A DNA stretch of 64,000 nucleotides from M3007 sp964484205 (GCA_964484205.1 CAZAEZ010000007.1:62001-126000); one strand, 5' to 3'. Counted from the stretch's first letter, positions 53,990 through 61,135 are shown. Notes: generated from the sequence alone by a model not told the origin. Made by a program: numbers and translations.

Positions 53990-55151
53990 AAATGATAAAA
54001 TACCCTTGCTTTCCTTCTTTACCGGCGGCGGTTTTTTGGACATGGGGTTCGAGCGGACAGAACATTTTAAAACGGTATGGACCAACGAATGTGATGTCAC
54101 ATTTGGAAAATTCTATGAGCAAGGGTTCAGTTCCTGGCTGGCAGAAGAAATGGGCGATAATTTAGGCCGTAGGATTTCAAATACCAGTAAGGTGCAAGAA
54201 TTGTCTGCCGACCAAATTCTGGAAGAATCTTTTGGAGCAGAAGGCAAGCCGGAATCTTTTGGTATCATTGGTGGGCCGCCTTGCCAAGACTTTAGCTCAA
54301 TGGGTAAAAAGAACGGCTTCAACGGTGACCGGGGGAAACTGACAAAGGAATTTTTGACAAAAGTAAAGGAAATAGTGCCTTCCTTTTTCGTTATGGAAAA
54401 CGTAGCTGGGCTTGTCCATGTTAAGAAAACCCGGAAGGTTTTTTATGAACACCTCGATACTTTACGGGATTCTTATTATATCGATCACTTCATTCTGAAC
54501 GCTTTGCACTATGGAACTCCTCAATTCAGGGAACGGGTGTTCGTTGTAGGCATCCTACAGAAACTGGTGATAAATCCAGATGCTAGGTTTCATTTTGGAG
54601 AAGGCTGGTTCAATCAACCTGCCAAAGAATATCCGGATGCCCTTTCTTGGCAAATACCATCTCCCAGCCCATTTGGCCAACCTATTGATAAGCAAGGAAA
54701 TATCCCCCTGCATTTGTGCGTAGAGAGTTGCCTTGTACAAGATGAAGAAATGCTTAATATCCCTAATGCAAATGAGTACCTCAAGTTACATACAGACAAA
54801 AACAAGTTAGAGAATATTAAAGAGGGCGAAACCAACCGCCCCTCATTTAAGCGTCTTCACCGTTTCAAATACAGTCCAACGGTTTGTTATGGGAACAATG
54901 AGGTTCACCTCCACCCTTACCGTCAACGGCGCCTGTCGGTACGTGAAGCGTTGCGTTTACAGGGCGTACCGGATAGTTATGTTTTGCCTTTGGGAGGACA
55001 ATTAACTCAAAAGTTTAAAATGATAGGGAACGGCGTACCTGTACCAGTATCAGAAGCAGTTGCCAGAGCTTTATACCAGTTTTTAATTAAGCATAACACT
55101 ATTCACAAAGGAGAACACATTGGACATTTGGTCGAAGAAAAAACGGAGTGA
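53979..55151 (+). CDS. C5-cytosine DNA methyltransferase (DruM-like)
   Basis: A 390-aa Dcm-type enzyme. The ATG at 53979 (MLSENDKIPLLSFFTGGG) is used; 22 upstream residues read over the nuclease gene. All catalytic motifs are present: FTGGGFLDMGFE (SAM), GGPPCQDFSS with the nucleophile Cys near residue 91, FFVMENVAG, QFRERVFVVG, REALRLQG and GNGVPVPVSEAVA. Target specificity cannot be read. It methylates cytosine in DNA and presumably marks self DNA for the operon's nucleases. Druantia type II systems carry such a methylase (DruM). The Vsr gene starts 32 nt before its end. Confidence 0.9.
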   Translation: MLSENDKIPLLSFFTGGGFLDMGFERTEHFKTVWTNECDVTFGKFYEQGFSSWLAEEMGDNLGRRISNTSKVQELSADQILEESFGAEGKPESFGIIGGPPCQDFSSMGKKNGFNGDRGKLTKEFLTKVKEIVPSFFVMENVAGLVHVKKTRKVFYEHLDTLRDSYYIDHFILNALHYGTPQFRERVFVVGILQKLVINPDARFHFGEGWFNQPAKEYPDALSWQIPSPSPFGQPIDKQGNIPLHLCVESCLVQDEEMLNIPNANEYLKLHTDKNKLENIKEGETNRPSFKRLHRFKYSPTVCYGNNEVHLHPYRQRRLSVREALRLQGVPDSYVLPLGGQLTQKFKMIGNGVPVPVSEAVARALYQFLIKHNTIHKGEHIGHLVEEKTE

Positions 55152-55548
55152 AGTTATGTCAAAGATCCGCTCAAAGGATACAAAACCTGAGCGGGTTGTG
55201 CGCAGTGCCTTGCATAAGTTAGGCTTCCGCTTCCGTATCCATAAAAAAGACCTTCCTGGGAAACCTGATATTGTCCTGTCAAAATACCAAACAGTTATTT
55301 TTGTACATGGCTGTTTTTGGCATTATCACCAAGATTGCAGGGAAGGTCGGATACCCTCTACAAACTCTCATTTTTGGAAAGAAAAACTAGAGAAAAACGT
55401 GGCCAAAGATCAGCGCCATCAATTGGCATTAAAGGCATTAGGATGGCGGGTAATTGTTGTTTGGGAGTGTGAGTTGAATACTCAAGAATTGTTTTTGCAC
55501 ACAATTGAAAATCTAGTGAATCAAATAATAAGTTCAGATACTAAGTAA
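55120..55548 (+). CDS. vsr: Very short patch repair (Vsr) endonuclease
   Basis: A 142-aa mismatch endonuclease. The start is the TTG at 55120: it gives the family N-terminus MDIWSKKKRSEVMSKIRSKDT and is preceded six bases upstream by a strong AAAGGAG site (55107-55113). Catalytic and zinc-site features follow: LPGKPDIVL, VFVHGCFWHYHQDC-type Cys/His cluster and the HFWKEKLEKNVAKDQR segment. Vsr nicks T:G mismatches left by deamination of 5-methylcytosine, so it protects the genome from mutation caused by the adjacent C5 methyltransferase. The gene overlaps that methyltransferase by 32 nt. Confidence 0.93.
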   Translation: MDIWSKKKRSEVMSKIRSKDTKPERVVRSALHKLGFRFRIHKKDLPGKPDIVLSKYQTVIFVHGCFWHYHQDCREGRIPSTNSHFWKEKLEKNVAKDQRHQLALKALGWRVIVVWECELNTQELFLHTIENLVNQIISSDTK

Positions 55549-55559
55549 ATTTTTACGGC

Positions 55560-56111
55560 ATGGCATTATATAATACACCTTATGATGCTGCGAACACAGC
55601 AGTCAGGGCATATCTAACCAAGCTGGGTGAGTATTATTTGGGGTATTCATTTAACACATCAAGTGGCCGTGGATTGGCAACTTGGAGCAAAATTCGTGAT
55701 ACAGTATTTAGTAGCAAATGCGCCTATTGTGGAGATGCTGCTCTCAAACTCCAGATGGATCATTTAATCATGTTTAACCGGGAACAATTTGGACTTCATC
55801 ACCCAGGTAATGTAGTGCCTTCTTGCGCTGCCTGTAACAAACGGACGAAGGACAAGAAAAGCATTTACAATACTTGGGAAACACATTTAAGCATTGTATG
55901 TGAGACAAACAATTGTAAGGATCAGTTTTTTGAGCGATGGAACCGAATAAAAAGCCACCATGAACAGGGAGAACTTGCTTATCCTAAACTGAAAGAGAGT
56001 GAAATGAAGGCAATCCGGATAATCGCCAACAACCTTTACGAACGCGTAAAAGGGGAATTTGATGCTGCGATAACTCTTTACCAAGAATTGGATAAAGAAT
56101 TTATCAAGTAG
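55560..56111 (+). CDS. HNH endonuclease
   Basis: A 183-aa protein. CAYCGDAALKLQMDHLIMF (residues 58-76) and PGNVVPSCAACNKRTKDKK (83-101) form a classical HNH site: two zinc-binding C-x2-C pairs and the catalytic Asp-His. It lies 11 nt after vsr and is the last gene of the plus-strand operon. It may be the restriction partner of the C5 methyltransferase or a further effector of the defence system. No specificity domain is recognised. Confidence 0.8.
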   Translation: MALYNTPYDAANTAVRAYLTKLGEYYLGYSFNTSSGRGLATWSKIRDTVFSSKCAYCGDAALKLQMDHLIMFNREQFGLHHPGNVVPSCAACNKRTKDKKSIYNTWETHLSIVCETNNCKDQFFERWNRIKSHHEQGELAYPKLKESEMKAIRIIANNLYERVKGEFDAAITLYQELDKEFIK

Positions 56112-56152
56112 CGTATTGAATTTGGTGTTTAGTGTGGTAATATGAAAGGCTG

Positions 56153-56791
56153 TTAAAGCCTCCACACCTTCCCCCCATCCAAATAAGCAGCCGAAAACCG
56201 AAACCCAGAATCAACCAAATACCTCGTGTCTGTCTTCAGTAATTCAATAAACGCCAAGTGCTCCGCCCAATGCAGCCGCACCGAGCATCCCAGCGAGAAC
56301 ATTCCGACAAATTTCGCCACATAATCCGGCCGGGTGCCGTGGTGGTTGATGCCCCAAGCGGGCATCAGCGGATCGCCGGTGCGTTTGAAGTCCCGGTTCC
56401 GGTCACGGTGGACCAGCATGGGGGCGCATTGCACCAGGGCGGGATGCGCCGGGTTGCTTTTGTGAAATCCGAGTTTCCAGCAGTTCCGGTATTGGGTGAG
56501 TTGGACTCGGGCTACGCCGCCCAGCTGCCGGGCTTGTGCGCTGTAGGTGGCCATGGCGCCGGGTTCTGTGGTACATACGGCTTGGTGGATGATTTCTGGA
56601 GCGCCGGAACCGGTAAAGCGCAGGAGCAGGCCGAGGTCGTTGAAGCGGTCGTTTTCGTCGCGGTTGGGCGTGCCGTCCAGGTTGGCGCCTTCGGCGTAGA
56701 TGATGTTGATTTCGCCAGGTTTGCGGAAGAGTTGGTAGCCTTGGCGCTCCATGTAGGCTACTAGTTTTTGGGCGTAGGGGTTGGGGTGCAT
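56153..56791 (-). CDS. Possible L,D-transpeptidase-like or peptidoglycan-active protein
   Basis: A 212-aa protein starting at the ATG at 56791 (MHPNPYAQKLVAYMERQGY). It resembles a group of phage and cyanobacterial proteins with GEINIIYAEGANLDGTPN near residue 25 and a conserved C-terminal half. There, GINHHGTRPDYVAKFVGMFSLGCSVRLHW places a His pair before S-x-G-C, reminiscent of the His/Cys active site of YkuD-type transpeptidases. Cell-wall binding or cutting is therefore plausible but unproven. It is the most downstream gene of the backbone operon before the cargo junction. Confidence 0.5.
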   Translation of the reverse strand: MHPNPYAQKLVAYMERQGYQLFRKPGEINIIYAEGANLDGTPNRDENDRFNDLGLLLRFTGSGAPEIIHQAVCTTEPGAMATYSAQARQLGGVARVQLTQYRNCWKLGFHKSNPAHPALVQCAPMLVHRDRNRDFKRTGDPLMPAWGINHHGTRPDYVAKFVGMFSLGCSVRLHWAEHLAFIELLKTDTRYLVDSGFRFSAAYLDGGKVWRL

Positions 56792-56832
56792 GGTTTTGGG
56801 TTTTTTTTGGGGTGAAAGAATCGGGCTGGCAA

Positions 56833-57243
56833 CTACTCCGGAGGATGCTTTCCTGCAGCGTGTAATACAGCCCGTAAATTCATCAAGCCGGGCCGGTTTA
56901 GCTGTAAACGAATGACTGTAGCGCGGCCAGTGGGGGTTAAACCGATAATAGCAGTGAAGTTGGCGTTCCACCGGAAATGTTCGTCCCACACATCGGTACG
57001 CGGATTAAATAAAGGCACCATTTGGGCCGTCACCAAATCATAAGCGGCAGTGAACGTGTATTTGTAGTTGTTACAGCCCAAACACGACCAGGCGAGATTT
57101 TCCGGGTCATCGGTACCGCCTTGCGAAAGGGGTATTATGTGTTCTACGGAGAAAGGGTCATGCGATAATTTTGCCTGAGCGCGGCAATATTCACAGCAAT
57201 CCCGGGCGCGATCCCGCGCGAGGGATCGTAATGCTTCGGTCAT
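56833..57243 (-). CDS. HNH endonuclease
   Basis: A 136-aa protein with the full HNH motif: CCEYCRAQAKLSHDPFSVEH (residues 16-35), IIPLSQGGTDDPENLAWSCLGCNNYK (36-61). It is a different subtype from the HNH protein at 55560. It overlaps the gene upstream by four bases (ATGA). The pair, a small antitoxin-like protein followed by HNH, is common in Bacteroidota and cyanobacteria, and its function is not settled. Confidence 0.85.
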   Translation of the reverse strand: MTEALRSLARDRARDCCEYCRAQAKLSHDPFSVEHIIPLSQGGTDDPENLAWSCLGCNNYKYTFTAAYDLVTAQMVPLFNPRTDVWDEHFRWNANFTAIIGLTPTGRATVIRLQLNRPGLMNLRAVLHAAGKHPPE

Positions 57244-57641
57244 GGGGTGTTTTTTTGAATTCCGAGGTCAAGCATAATTTGTTCCAACGATACGCCCCGC
57301 AACTTGGCAAGGCCAACTACGTACTTCATCCGCTCTGCGTGAGCAATTTCAATCCGGTTGGTCAGTATGAGCAGTTTTTCGTACTCCGCATTGGACAACT
57401 GTTCTGCTTTGCGGCGTTCAACCAGCCGGTCATATTCCTCCAGTTCCTTCGGTTGAACATTCAGTTGGATGCGTTGTAATAACTCGTCTTCACTCAATTC
57501 ATCAGCATCGGGTTGATTAGAGCCGGAAAGACCAGACATCAAAACCTGAGTGATATATTGTTCCAAACTCACCCCCTGACGGGCCGCATCGTCCCGGAGC
57601 TGTTGCTCGATGGTTGGAGGAATTGCTAATGTTACAGACAT
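57240..57641 (-). CDS. Small ribbon-helix-helix/antitoxin-like protein preceding HNH
   Basis: A 133-aa protein. The N-terminus (SVTLAIPPTIEQQLRDDAARQGVSLEQYITQVLMSGL) has the strand-helix-helix layout of RHH DNA-binding antitoxins. The remainder is acidic and helical (QPKELEEYDRLVERRKAEQLSNAEYEKLLIL). It is cotranscribed with the HNH gene at 56833 and may control it. Confidence 0.6.
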   Translation of the reverse strand: MSVTLAIPPTIEQQLRDDAARQGVSLEQYITQVLMSGLSGSNQPDADELSEDELLQRIQLNVQPKELEEYDRLVERRKAEQLSNAEYEKLLILTNRIEIAHAERMKYVVGLAKLRGVSLEQIMLDLGIQKNTP

Positions 57642-57685
57642 GCTTTAAAGTATTTTCCACAAAAATAGAGCATATTTTGCAAGGT

Positions 57686-57817
57686 TCAAACGCTTCGCCA
57701 CCGGCGCAGCCATTCCACCACTGCCATCCCCAACCCAAGAAAAATCACCCCAATCAAAAAAGCCGCCACCAAATTCTCCCGAACCCACCGCGGATTCAAA
57801 AACAACAAAGGAATCAT
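57686..57817 (-). CDS. 43-aa single-span membrane protein
   Basis: A short frame starting with an ATG that overlaps the rhodanese stop (ATGA, 57814-57817). It encodes MIPLLFLNPRWVREN, a hydrophobic helix (LVAAFLIGVIFLGLGMAVV), and a basic end (EWLRRWRSV). The overlap with the gene before it, the coding pattern and its similarity in layout to neighbouring small membrane proteins support it as real. Function unknown; a virion membrane protein or holin-like part is possible. Confidence 0.55.
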   Translation of the reverse strand: MIPLLFLNPRWVRENLVAAFLIGVIFLGLGMAVVEWLRRWRSV

Positions 57818-58170
57818 ACCCCCAAAGTTTGCGCCCCAACAGGCAGTTTAAAATTACGCCCAATCTTCAATACCCACCCCTGATAAAGCCCGTTTTCAAG
57901 TTCCCGGACATCAGAAAAACCCAATTTCTGCAAAGCAACAAAAGCAAGCTGCGTCCGCTGACTCCCCGAAGGCCGCAAGCAACAAACTACAGTCAGGCAA
58001 TCCTTGTACGGCCGCAGCAGTTCAGCATGTCGGGCAATCTGGTTGTATGAAATCTTCAAGCCCCCGGCATCGAGCGTAGCCTGGCGGTAAGACTCCCGCA
58101 CGTCGATGCAAAGCACCGGCTGGCCGGCTGCCGTAAGCGCAAGTATTTCATCCCAGGAAATGGTTTTCAT
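57814..58170 (-). CDS. Rhodanese-like protein
   Basis: A 118-aa single rhodanese domain. ISWDEILALTAAGQPVLCIDVRES at residues 4-27 is the typical N-terminal strand with the DVRE motif. The active-site loop is VVCCLRPSGSQRTQ (about 61-74) with a Cys as expected for a sulfurtransferase, and QKLGFSDVRELENGLYQGW is the C-terminal helix. It lies inside the row of element membrane proteins, two bases after the gene at 58173. A role in an integrative element is unusual and unexplained. Confidence 0.85.
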   Translation of the reverse strand: MKTISWDEILALTAAGQPVLCIDVRESYRQATLDAGGLKISYNQIARHAELLRPYKDCLTVVCCLRPSGSQRTQLAFVALQKLGFSDVRELENGLYQGWVLKIGRNFKLPVGAQTLGV

Positions 58171-58172
58171 GT

Positions 58173-58964
58173 TCAGAGGTCGTTGATAAATTGATCGCTT
58201 TTGCCGTCGCAGCGCATGCAGCCCTGGATGATCAGGGTATCGGGCAGCCCGCCCAGGGCGCTGCTCAGGTATTCCAGTGCGGGTTTGCGGTTGTACCATT
58301 GGCTGAGGCCTTTGGCGTTGTATTCTGACGGTTCGATGTTCACCGCTTTGAAAAAACCTTTTACGCGCGATTGCATGGCCGCCGTCCATTTGGACTTTGA
58401 TATGCCAAACACGGCGCGGATGGATTCGCTGTGGGCGTCTTTGCCGCCCTGGTAAGTGGGTTCCAGCCAATTGCCGGAAGTGAAGGACAGGCAAAACGCC
58501 GGTTTGGGCATATCCTGCGAAGGCACACCCACGATACTCCCGCAGCGTTTAGAGGCTTTCAACACCAACAGGTCGGGCAACTGGCCTTCCGGACTGTTCA
58601 GGTATTGCCAGATCAGTTTGGCGCCAAAATATTTCATCGTAAAATCCGAAGGCTCGACATCAACAGCCAGGAAAAAACCGCGCAGGCGGGCCTCAAAATC
58701 TTGCGTCCAATCGGCATCGGACACGTTCAAATAGGCTTTGGCGCCGGGCGGCGTTGCGGCAGTTTGGTAGCGCGGCAGGTTGTCCGGAATATTTTGGCAA
58801 GGAATGCCGGCGGACTGACCGCTACCATTCGGAGCCGGATTTTCGCCGCCTGGGTTACCATCTCCCGAATCGCCAGTGGCCGCAGGCGGAAACAACAGGC
58901 GGATCAACAGTAGCAAGCCAATAGCGGCAGCAACAATGAGGGCGATATTCCGAACAGTATTCAT
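58173..58964 (-). CDS. Membrane-anchored protein with duplicated domain
   Basis: A 263-aa protein; the ATG at 58964 (MNTVRNIALIVAAAIGLLLLIRLLF) gives an N-terminal membrane helix and overlaps the stop of the gene upstream by four bases. After a Gly/Pro/Asn-rich linker, two related segments follow: LRGFFLAVDVEPSDF...LPDLLVLKASKRCGS (about 93-145) and VKGFFKAVNIEPSEY...LPDTLIIQGCMRCDG (about 200-255). The repeats keep pairs of Cys. The protein faces the periplasm or virion exterior. No family recognised. Confidence 0.6.
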   Translation of the reverse strand: MNTVRNIALIVAAAIGLLLLIRLLFPPAATGDSGDGNPGGENPAPNGSGQSAGIPCQNIPDNLPRYQTAATPPGAKAYLNVSDADWTQDFEARLRGFFLAVDVEPSDFTMKYFGAKLIWQYLNSPEGQLPDLLVLKASKRCGSIVGVPSQDMPKPAFCLSFTSGNWLEPTYQGGKDAHSESIRAVFGISKSKWTAAMQSRVKGFFKAVNIEPSEYNAKGLSQWYNRKPALEYLSSALGGLPDTLIIQGCMRCDGKSDQFINDL

Positions 58965-59248
58965 GCGCGTTTTTTGAGGATGATGGCCAGGATCAACAGG
59001 GCAATGATGCCCAAACCGGCGTAAATCAAAATGGTGTCGGTCTTTTGGCGATGCTCTCGAATCGGGGCAAAGGGATCGCGGAAAACAGGCTGGGCGTTGA
59101 GTAATTGCTGGAAATAAGCCTGCGCCGAAATGATTCCCGGCTGCAAAGCCGTTTGCACCAGCTCGAAGGCGCTGCCGATAGCCTGCAACAGAGCAGTTGC
59201 CCAATCCGCAGGCACACCCGTTTGTGTCACTTGCCCCGTTTGCTCCAT
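58961..59248 (-). CDS. Small tail-anchored membrane protein
   Basis: A 95-aa protein with a soluble N-terminal part and one C-terminal membrane helix (ILIYAGLGIIALLILAIIL, about 73-91) ending in KKRA. It overlaps both neighbours, by 4 nt downstream and 22 nt upstream. Unknown function; part of the series of small membrane proteins of the element. Confidence 0.6.
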   Translation of the reverse strand: MEQTGQVTQTGVPADWATALLQAIGSAFELVQTALQPGIISAQAYFQQLLNAQPVFRDPFAPIREHRQKTDTILIYAGLGIIALLILAIILKKRA

Positions 59249-59664
59249 AGTACGATCAGTAAAATCAAAATGAGCAGCCCGATAAACAGCAGGATTTGCC
59301 GGTTAGCGGTGCTGGATTGACTGGCAGCCGCATTGACCTGGCCTACTTTGGTCTGGCTCTCCGGCACGCCGCAGACGTTCACCCCGAAGTAGTCGACCAG
59401 GGTCACCGGATCGAAATTGTTGCACAGGTACTCATCCACGGACGGATAGGCGGGGGGATACTTCGGGTCGTTTTCCGCGCGGTGGCAATGGCCCAGGCAG
59501 ACATCGTACAACAGAAATCCCGAAGGCCCGAGGGCCTTGAGGCTGCTGCAACTTTCCTCGAAGCAGCGCTGCACCCGGCGGCAGTTGTTGCGCCGCTTTT
59601 TATTGAACAGATGCTTCCAGCCGCAGTTGTCATCCGGGCAGATGTCGTGTCCGCACTTGGCCAT
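59227..59664 (-). CDS. Cys-rich tail-anchored membrane protein
   Basis: A 145-aa protein with about ten Cys in the first 105 residues (MAKCGHDICPDDNCGW, CRRVQRCFEESCSS, CLGHC, CNNFDP, CG). They suggest disulfide-bonded or zinc-bound folds. A C-terminal membrane helix (ILLFIGLLILILLIVLW, about 124-140) ends in SKRGK. No signal peptide is seen. The number of Cys is notable for a small element protein. Unknown function. Confidence 0.6.
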   Translation of the reverse strand: MAKCGHDICPDDNCGWKHLFNKKRRNNCRRVQRCFEESCSSLKALGPSGFLLYDVCLGHCHRAENDPKYPPAYPSVDEYLCNNFDPVTLVDYFGVNVCGVPESQTKVGQVNAAASQSSTANRQILLFIGLLILILLIVLWSKRGK

Positions 59665-59678
59665 GGTTCAGGGGTTTA

Positions 59679-59810
59679 TCAGCCGGCTTGTTTTTTCTTT
59701 TTCAGGTACCACCAGGTCAGGCCGCCGAGGGCTGCGAGGGCCAGGATTAGGTAGAGCCATTTTTGGGAACAGGGGCAGGATTTGTTTTGGTCGTCTTTGC
59801 AGGTGCACAT
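59679..59810 (-). CDS. 43-aa single-span membrane protein, Cys-rich N-terminus
   Basis: A short frame starting at the ATG at 59810: MCTCKDDQNKSCPCSQ, a hydrophobic helix (WLYLILALAALGGLTWWYL), and KKKKQAG. It fills the gap between two membrane-protein genes on the same strand, and its layout (Cys-rich head, one helix, basic tail) mirrors that of the gene at 59227. Probably a real small protein; function unknown. Confidence 0.55.
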   Translation of the reverse strand: MCTCKDDQNKSCPCSQKWLYLILALAALGGLTWWYLKKKKQAG

Positions 59811-59841
59811 AGAAGTTGCCAGTTTATGAAGTTAAGTTTGG

Positions 59842-60165
59842 TTATTTTGGTCGGCGGAGCAGTAAAACCAATAACACCAGTACAACGAGGGCAATGAGTA
59901 TCCAAACCCAAACAGGCATCTTAGAAGCCGAAGGCGCAGGGGCAGGCGGTGCAGGATTCGAACCAGGCGACTGTTTCCCTTTCTGCGCAGACTCCCAAAT
60001 GGTGCCCACGCCGATAAGGATATCCGGCAAGTTTGCCTTCATCCAATCCCAAAAGCCGCCACCTTTTTGGGGCAAGGGCGTGCCGTCCGGCCCGACGCCC
60101 GTTTCATTTCCAAAAACGTAGGTGCATTCGCCGTTTACTTCGATATAGCCGTTTGGACATGCCAT
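59842..60165 (-). CDS. Small tail-anchored membrane protein
   Basis: A 107-aa protein. It starts MACPNGYIEVNGECTYVFG (two Cys), followed by a possible amphipathic helix FWDWMKANLPDILIGVGTIW, a Pro/Ala/Ser linker, and a membrane helix near residues 84-103 (MPVWVWILIALVVLVLLVLL) ending RRPK. The same layout as its neighbours. Unknown function. Confidence 0.6.
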   Translation of the reverse strand: MACPNGYIEVNGECTYVFGNETGVGPDGTPLPQKGGGFWDWMKANLPDILIGVGTIWESAQKGKQSPGSNPAPPAPAPSASKMPVWVWILIALVVLVLLVLLLRRPK

Positions 60166-60188
60166 GTTGTTTGGTTTTTTGTGAGGGT

Positions 60189-60279
60189 TTTACCGCAAAG
60201 ACGCTGAGACGCGAAGGCCCGCGAAGGTTTTTATAAAATCCTTGGCGAACCTCCGCGTCTTAGCGACTTAGCGGTGAAA
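60189..60279. repeat. Imperfect inverted repeat of ACGC-type units
   Basis: Left arm 60189-60227 and right arm 60241-60279 are near reverse complements around a TTTTTATAAAAT loop. The arms carry ACCGC, AAGACGCTGAGACGC and GCGAAGG units, of a kind often seen as dispersed repeats in Bacteroidota intergenic DNA. It fills the gap between two element genes. Confidence 0.75.
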
Positions 60280-60281
60280 AA

Positions 60282-60752
60282 CTACCCGGGTTTGACACTC
60301 TGAAAGAAATTCCAATCCTTGCCCAGCACCTTACCGAACACCGGCACGCCGTACTTGAGCACATTGTAGATCAGGCCGGCATAAGCGAAGTTGGGCAGGA
60401 ACTGGTTGATCACATACTCAAAACTCTCCTGGGTCAGAAAGCCCATTTTGAAGGTCGCGGCGCCGCCGACCACCAGCAAGGCCGCAGCCCCGCTACGAAT
60501 AAAAGTCTTGGGAATACGGCGGAGGCCCGGAATAGCGCCGGCAAACAAGCCGAGCAGGATGGTGATGGCCACTTCCACGCTGTTGGTGGCCGAGGGCGTG
60601 ACAAAGGACGTGGGATCGTCAAAATTGACCACGCCCAGACTGTCGATGGCGCTGCCGAGCGAATCGGGGCCGGCAAAGGTGCAGACGGAGCCGACCAAGA
60701 CCAGAAGGGCGGTGGAGAGGCTGATTTTCAGGGAAATGAAGAAACGTTTCAT
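60282..60752 (-). CDS. Exported multi-span membrane protein
   Basis: A 156-aa protein with a signal peptide (MKRFFISLKISLSTALLVL, cleavage near VCTFAG, residue 27). The mature N-terminus is Ser/Asp/Thr-rich. Two membrane segments follow (VEVAITILLGLFAGAIPGL about 60-78; GAAALLVVGGAATFKMGFL about 88-106) and a third weaker one near 122-137. The size and layout recall pilin- or minor-coat-like proteins, but no family is recognised. Confidence 0.6.
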   Translation of the reverse strand: MKRFFISLKISLSTALLVLVGSVCTFAGPDSLGSAIDSLGVVNFDDPTSFVTPSATNSVEVAITILLGLFAGAIPGLRRIPKTFIRSGAAALLVVGGAATFKMGFLTQESFEYVINQFLPNFAYAGLIYNVLKYGVPVFGKVLGKDWNFFQSVKPG

Positions 60753-60785
60753 TGGGTGTTGAATTTATTTTTGAGGTGAATACTA

Positions 60786-61112
60786 CTATTTCGGTTTCTC
60801 GGATTCATCCAGGGCGGCTTGCTCAACTTTATCTGCGGCCCGGTTGGCGAAGTACTGGAATCGGTTCATCCAGTGCTGGCAGGTAGCGCCCAGGATGGAA
60901 GTAATGCTGCATACCACATTGGTTGGCCACTGCGGTAATGCGTAGGTGAGCACACTTCCGGCGATAAAACCCACCACCCCAGCCAGGCCAATGCTGGCCA
61001 GCATGGTCAGCCAACTCATTTCCTTTTTAACCACCTTGGGCAAGGACAGAAACACCCAGCCTAAAATGGCGGCGGCAACGTGGGCGGCAGTTTTTTCAAA
61101 ATTCTCGAACAT
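60786..61112 (-). CDS. Holin-like small membrane protein
   Basis: A 108-aa protein with two or three hydrophobic segments: AAHVAAAILGWVFLSL (about 9-24), MLASIGLAGVVGFIAGSVLTYAL (about 37-59) and a possible third around 66-80. The C-terminus is charged (RAADKVEQAALDESEKPK). This is the arrangement of phage holins, and the element encodes a muramidase and an endopeptidase elsewhere. The assignment is by layout only. Confidence 0.5.
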   Translation of the reverse strand: MFENFEKTAAHVAAAILGWVFLSLPKVVKKEMSWLTMLASIGLAGVVGFIAGSVLTYALPQWPTNVVCSITSILGATCQHWMNRFQYFANRAADKVEQAALDESEKPK

Positions 61113-61135
61113 GCGTTTTGGGGTACTGGGGTGTG

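Noticed and set aside
44182..56111. DISARM system
   Set aside because: Helicase and DUF1998-type end are in one protein and no phospholipase D-type DrmC or separate DrmB is present; the methylase-helicase set fits Druantia type II better.
57645..57863. 72-aa minus frame next to the rhodanese
   Set aside because: A Gly-rich shadow; the 43-aa frame in a different phase has a start coupled to the rhodanese stop and a membrane helix.
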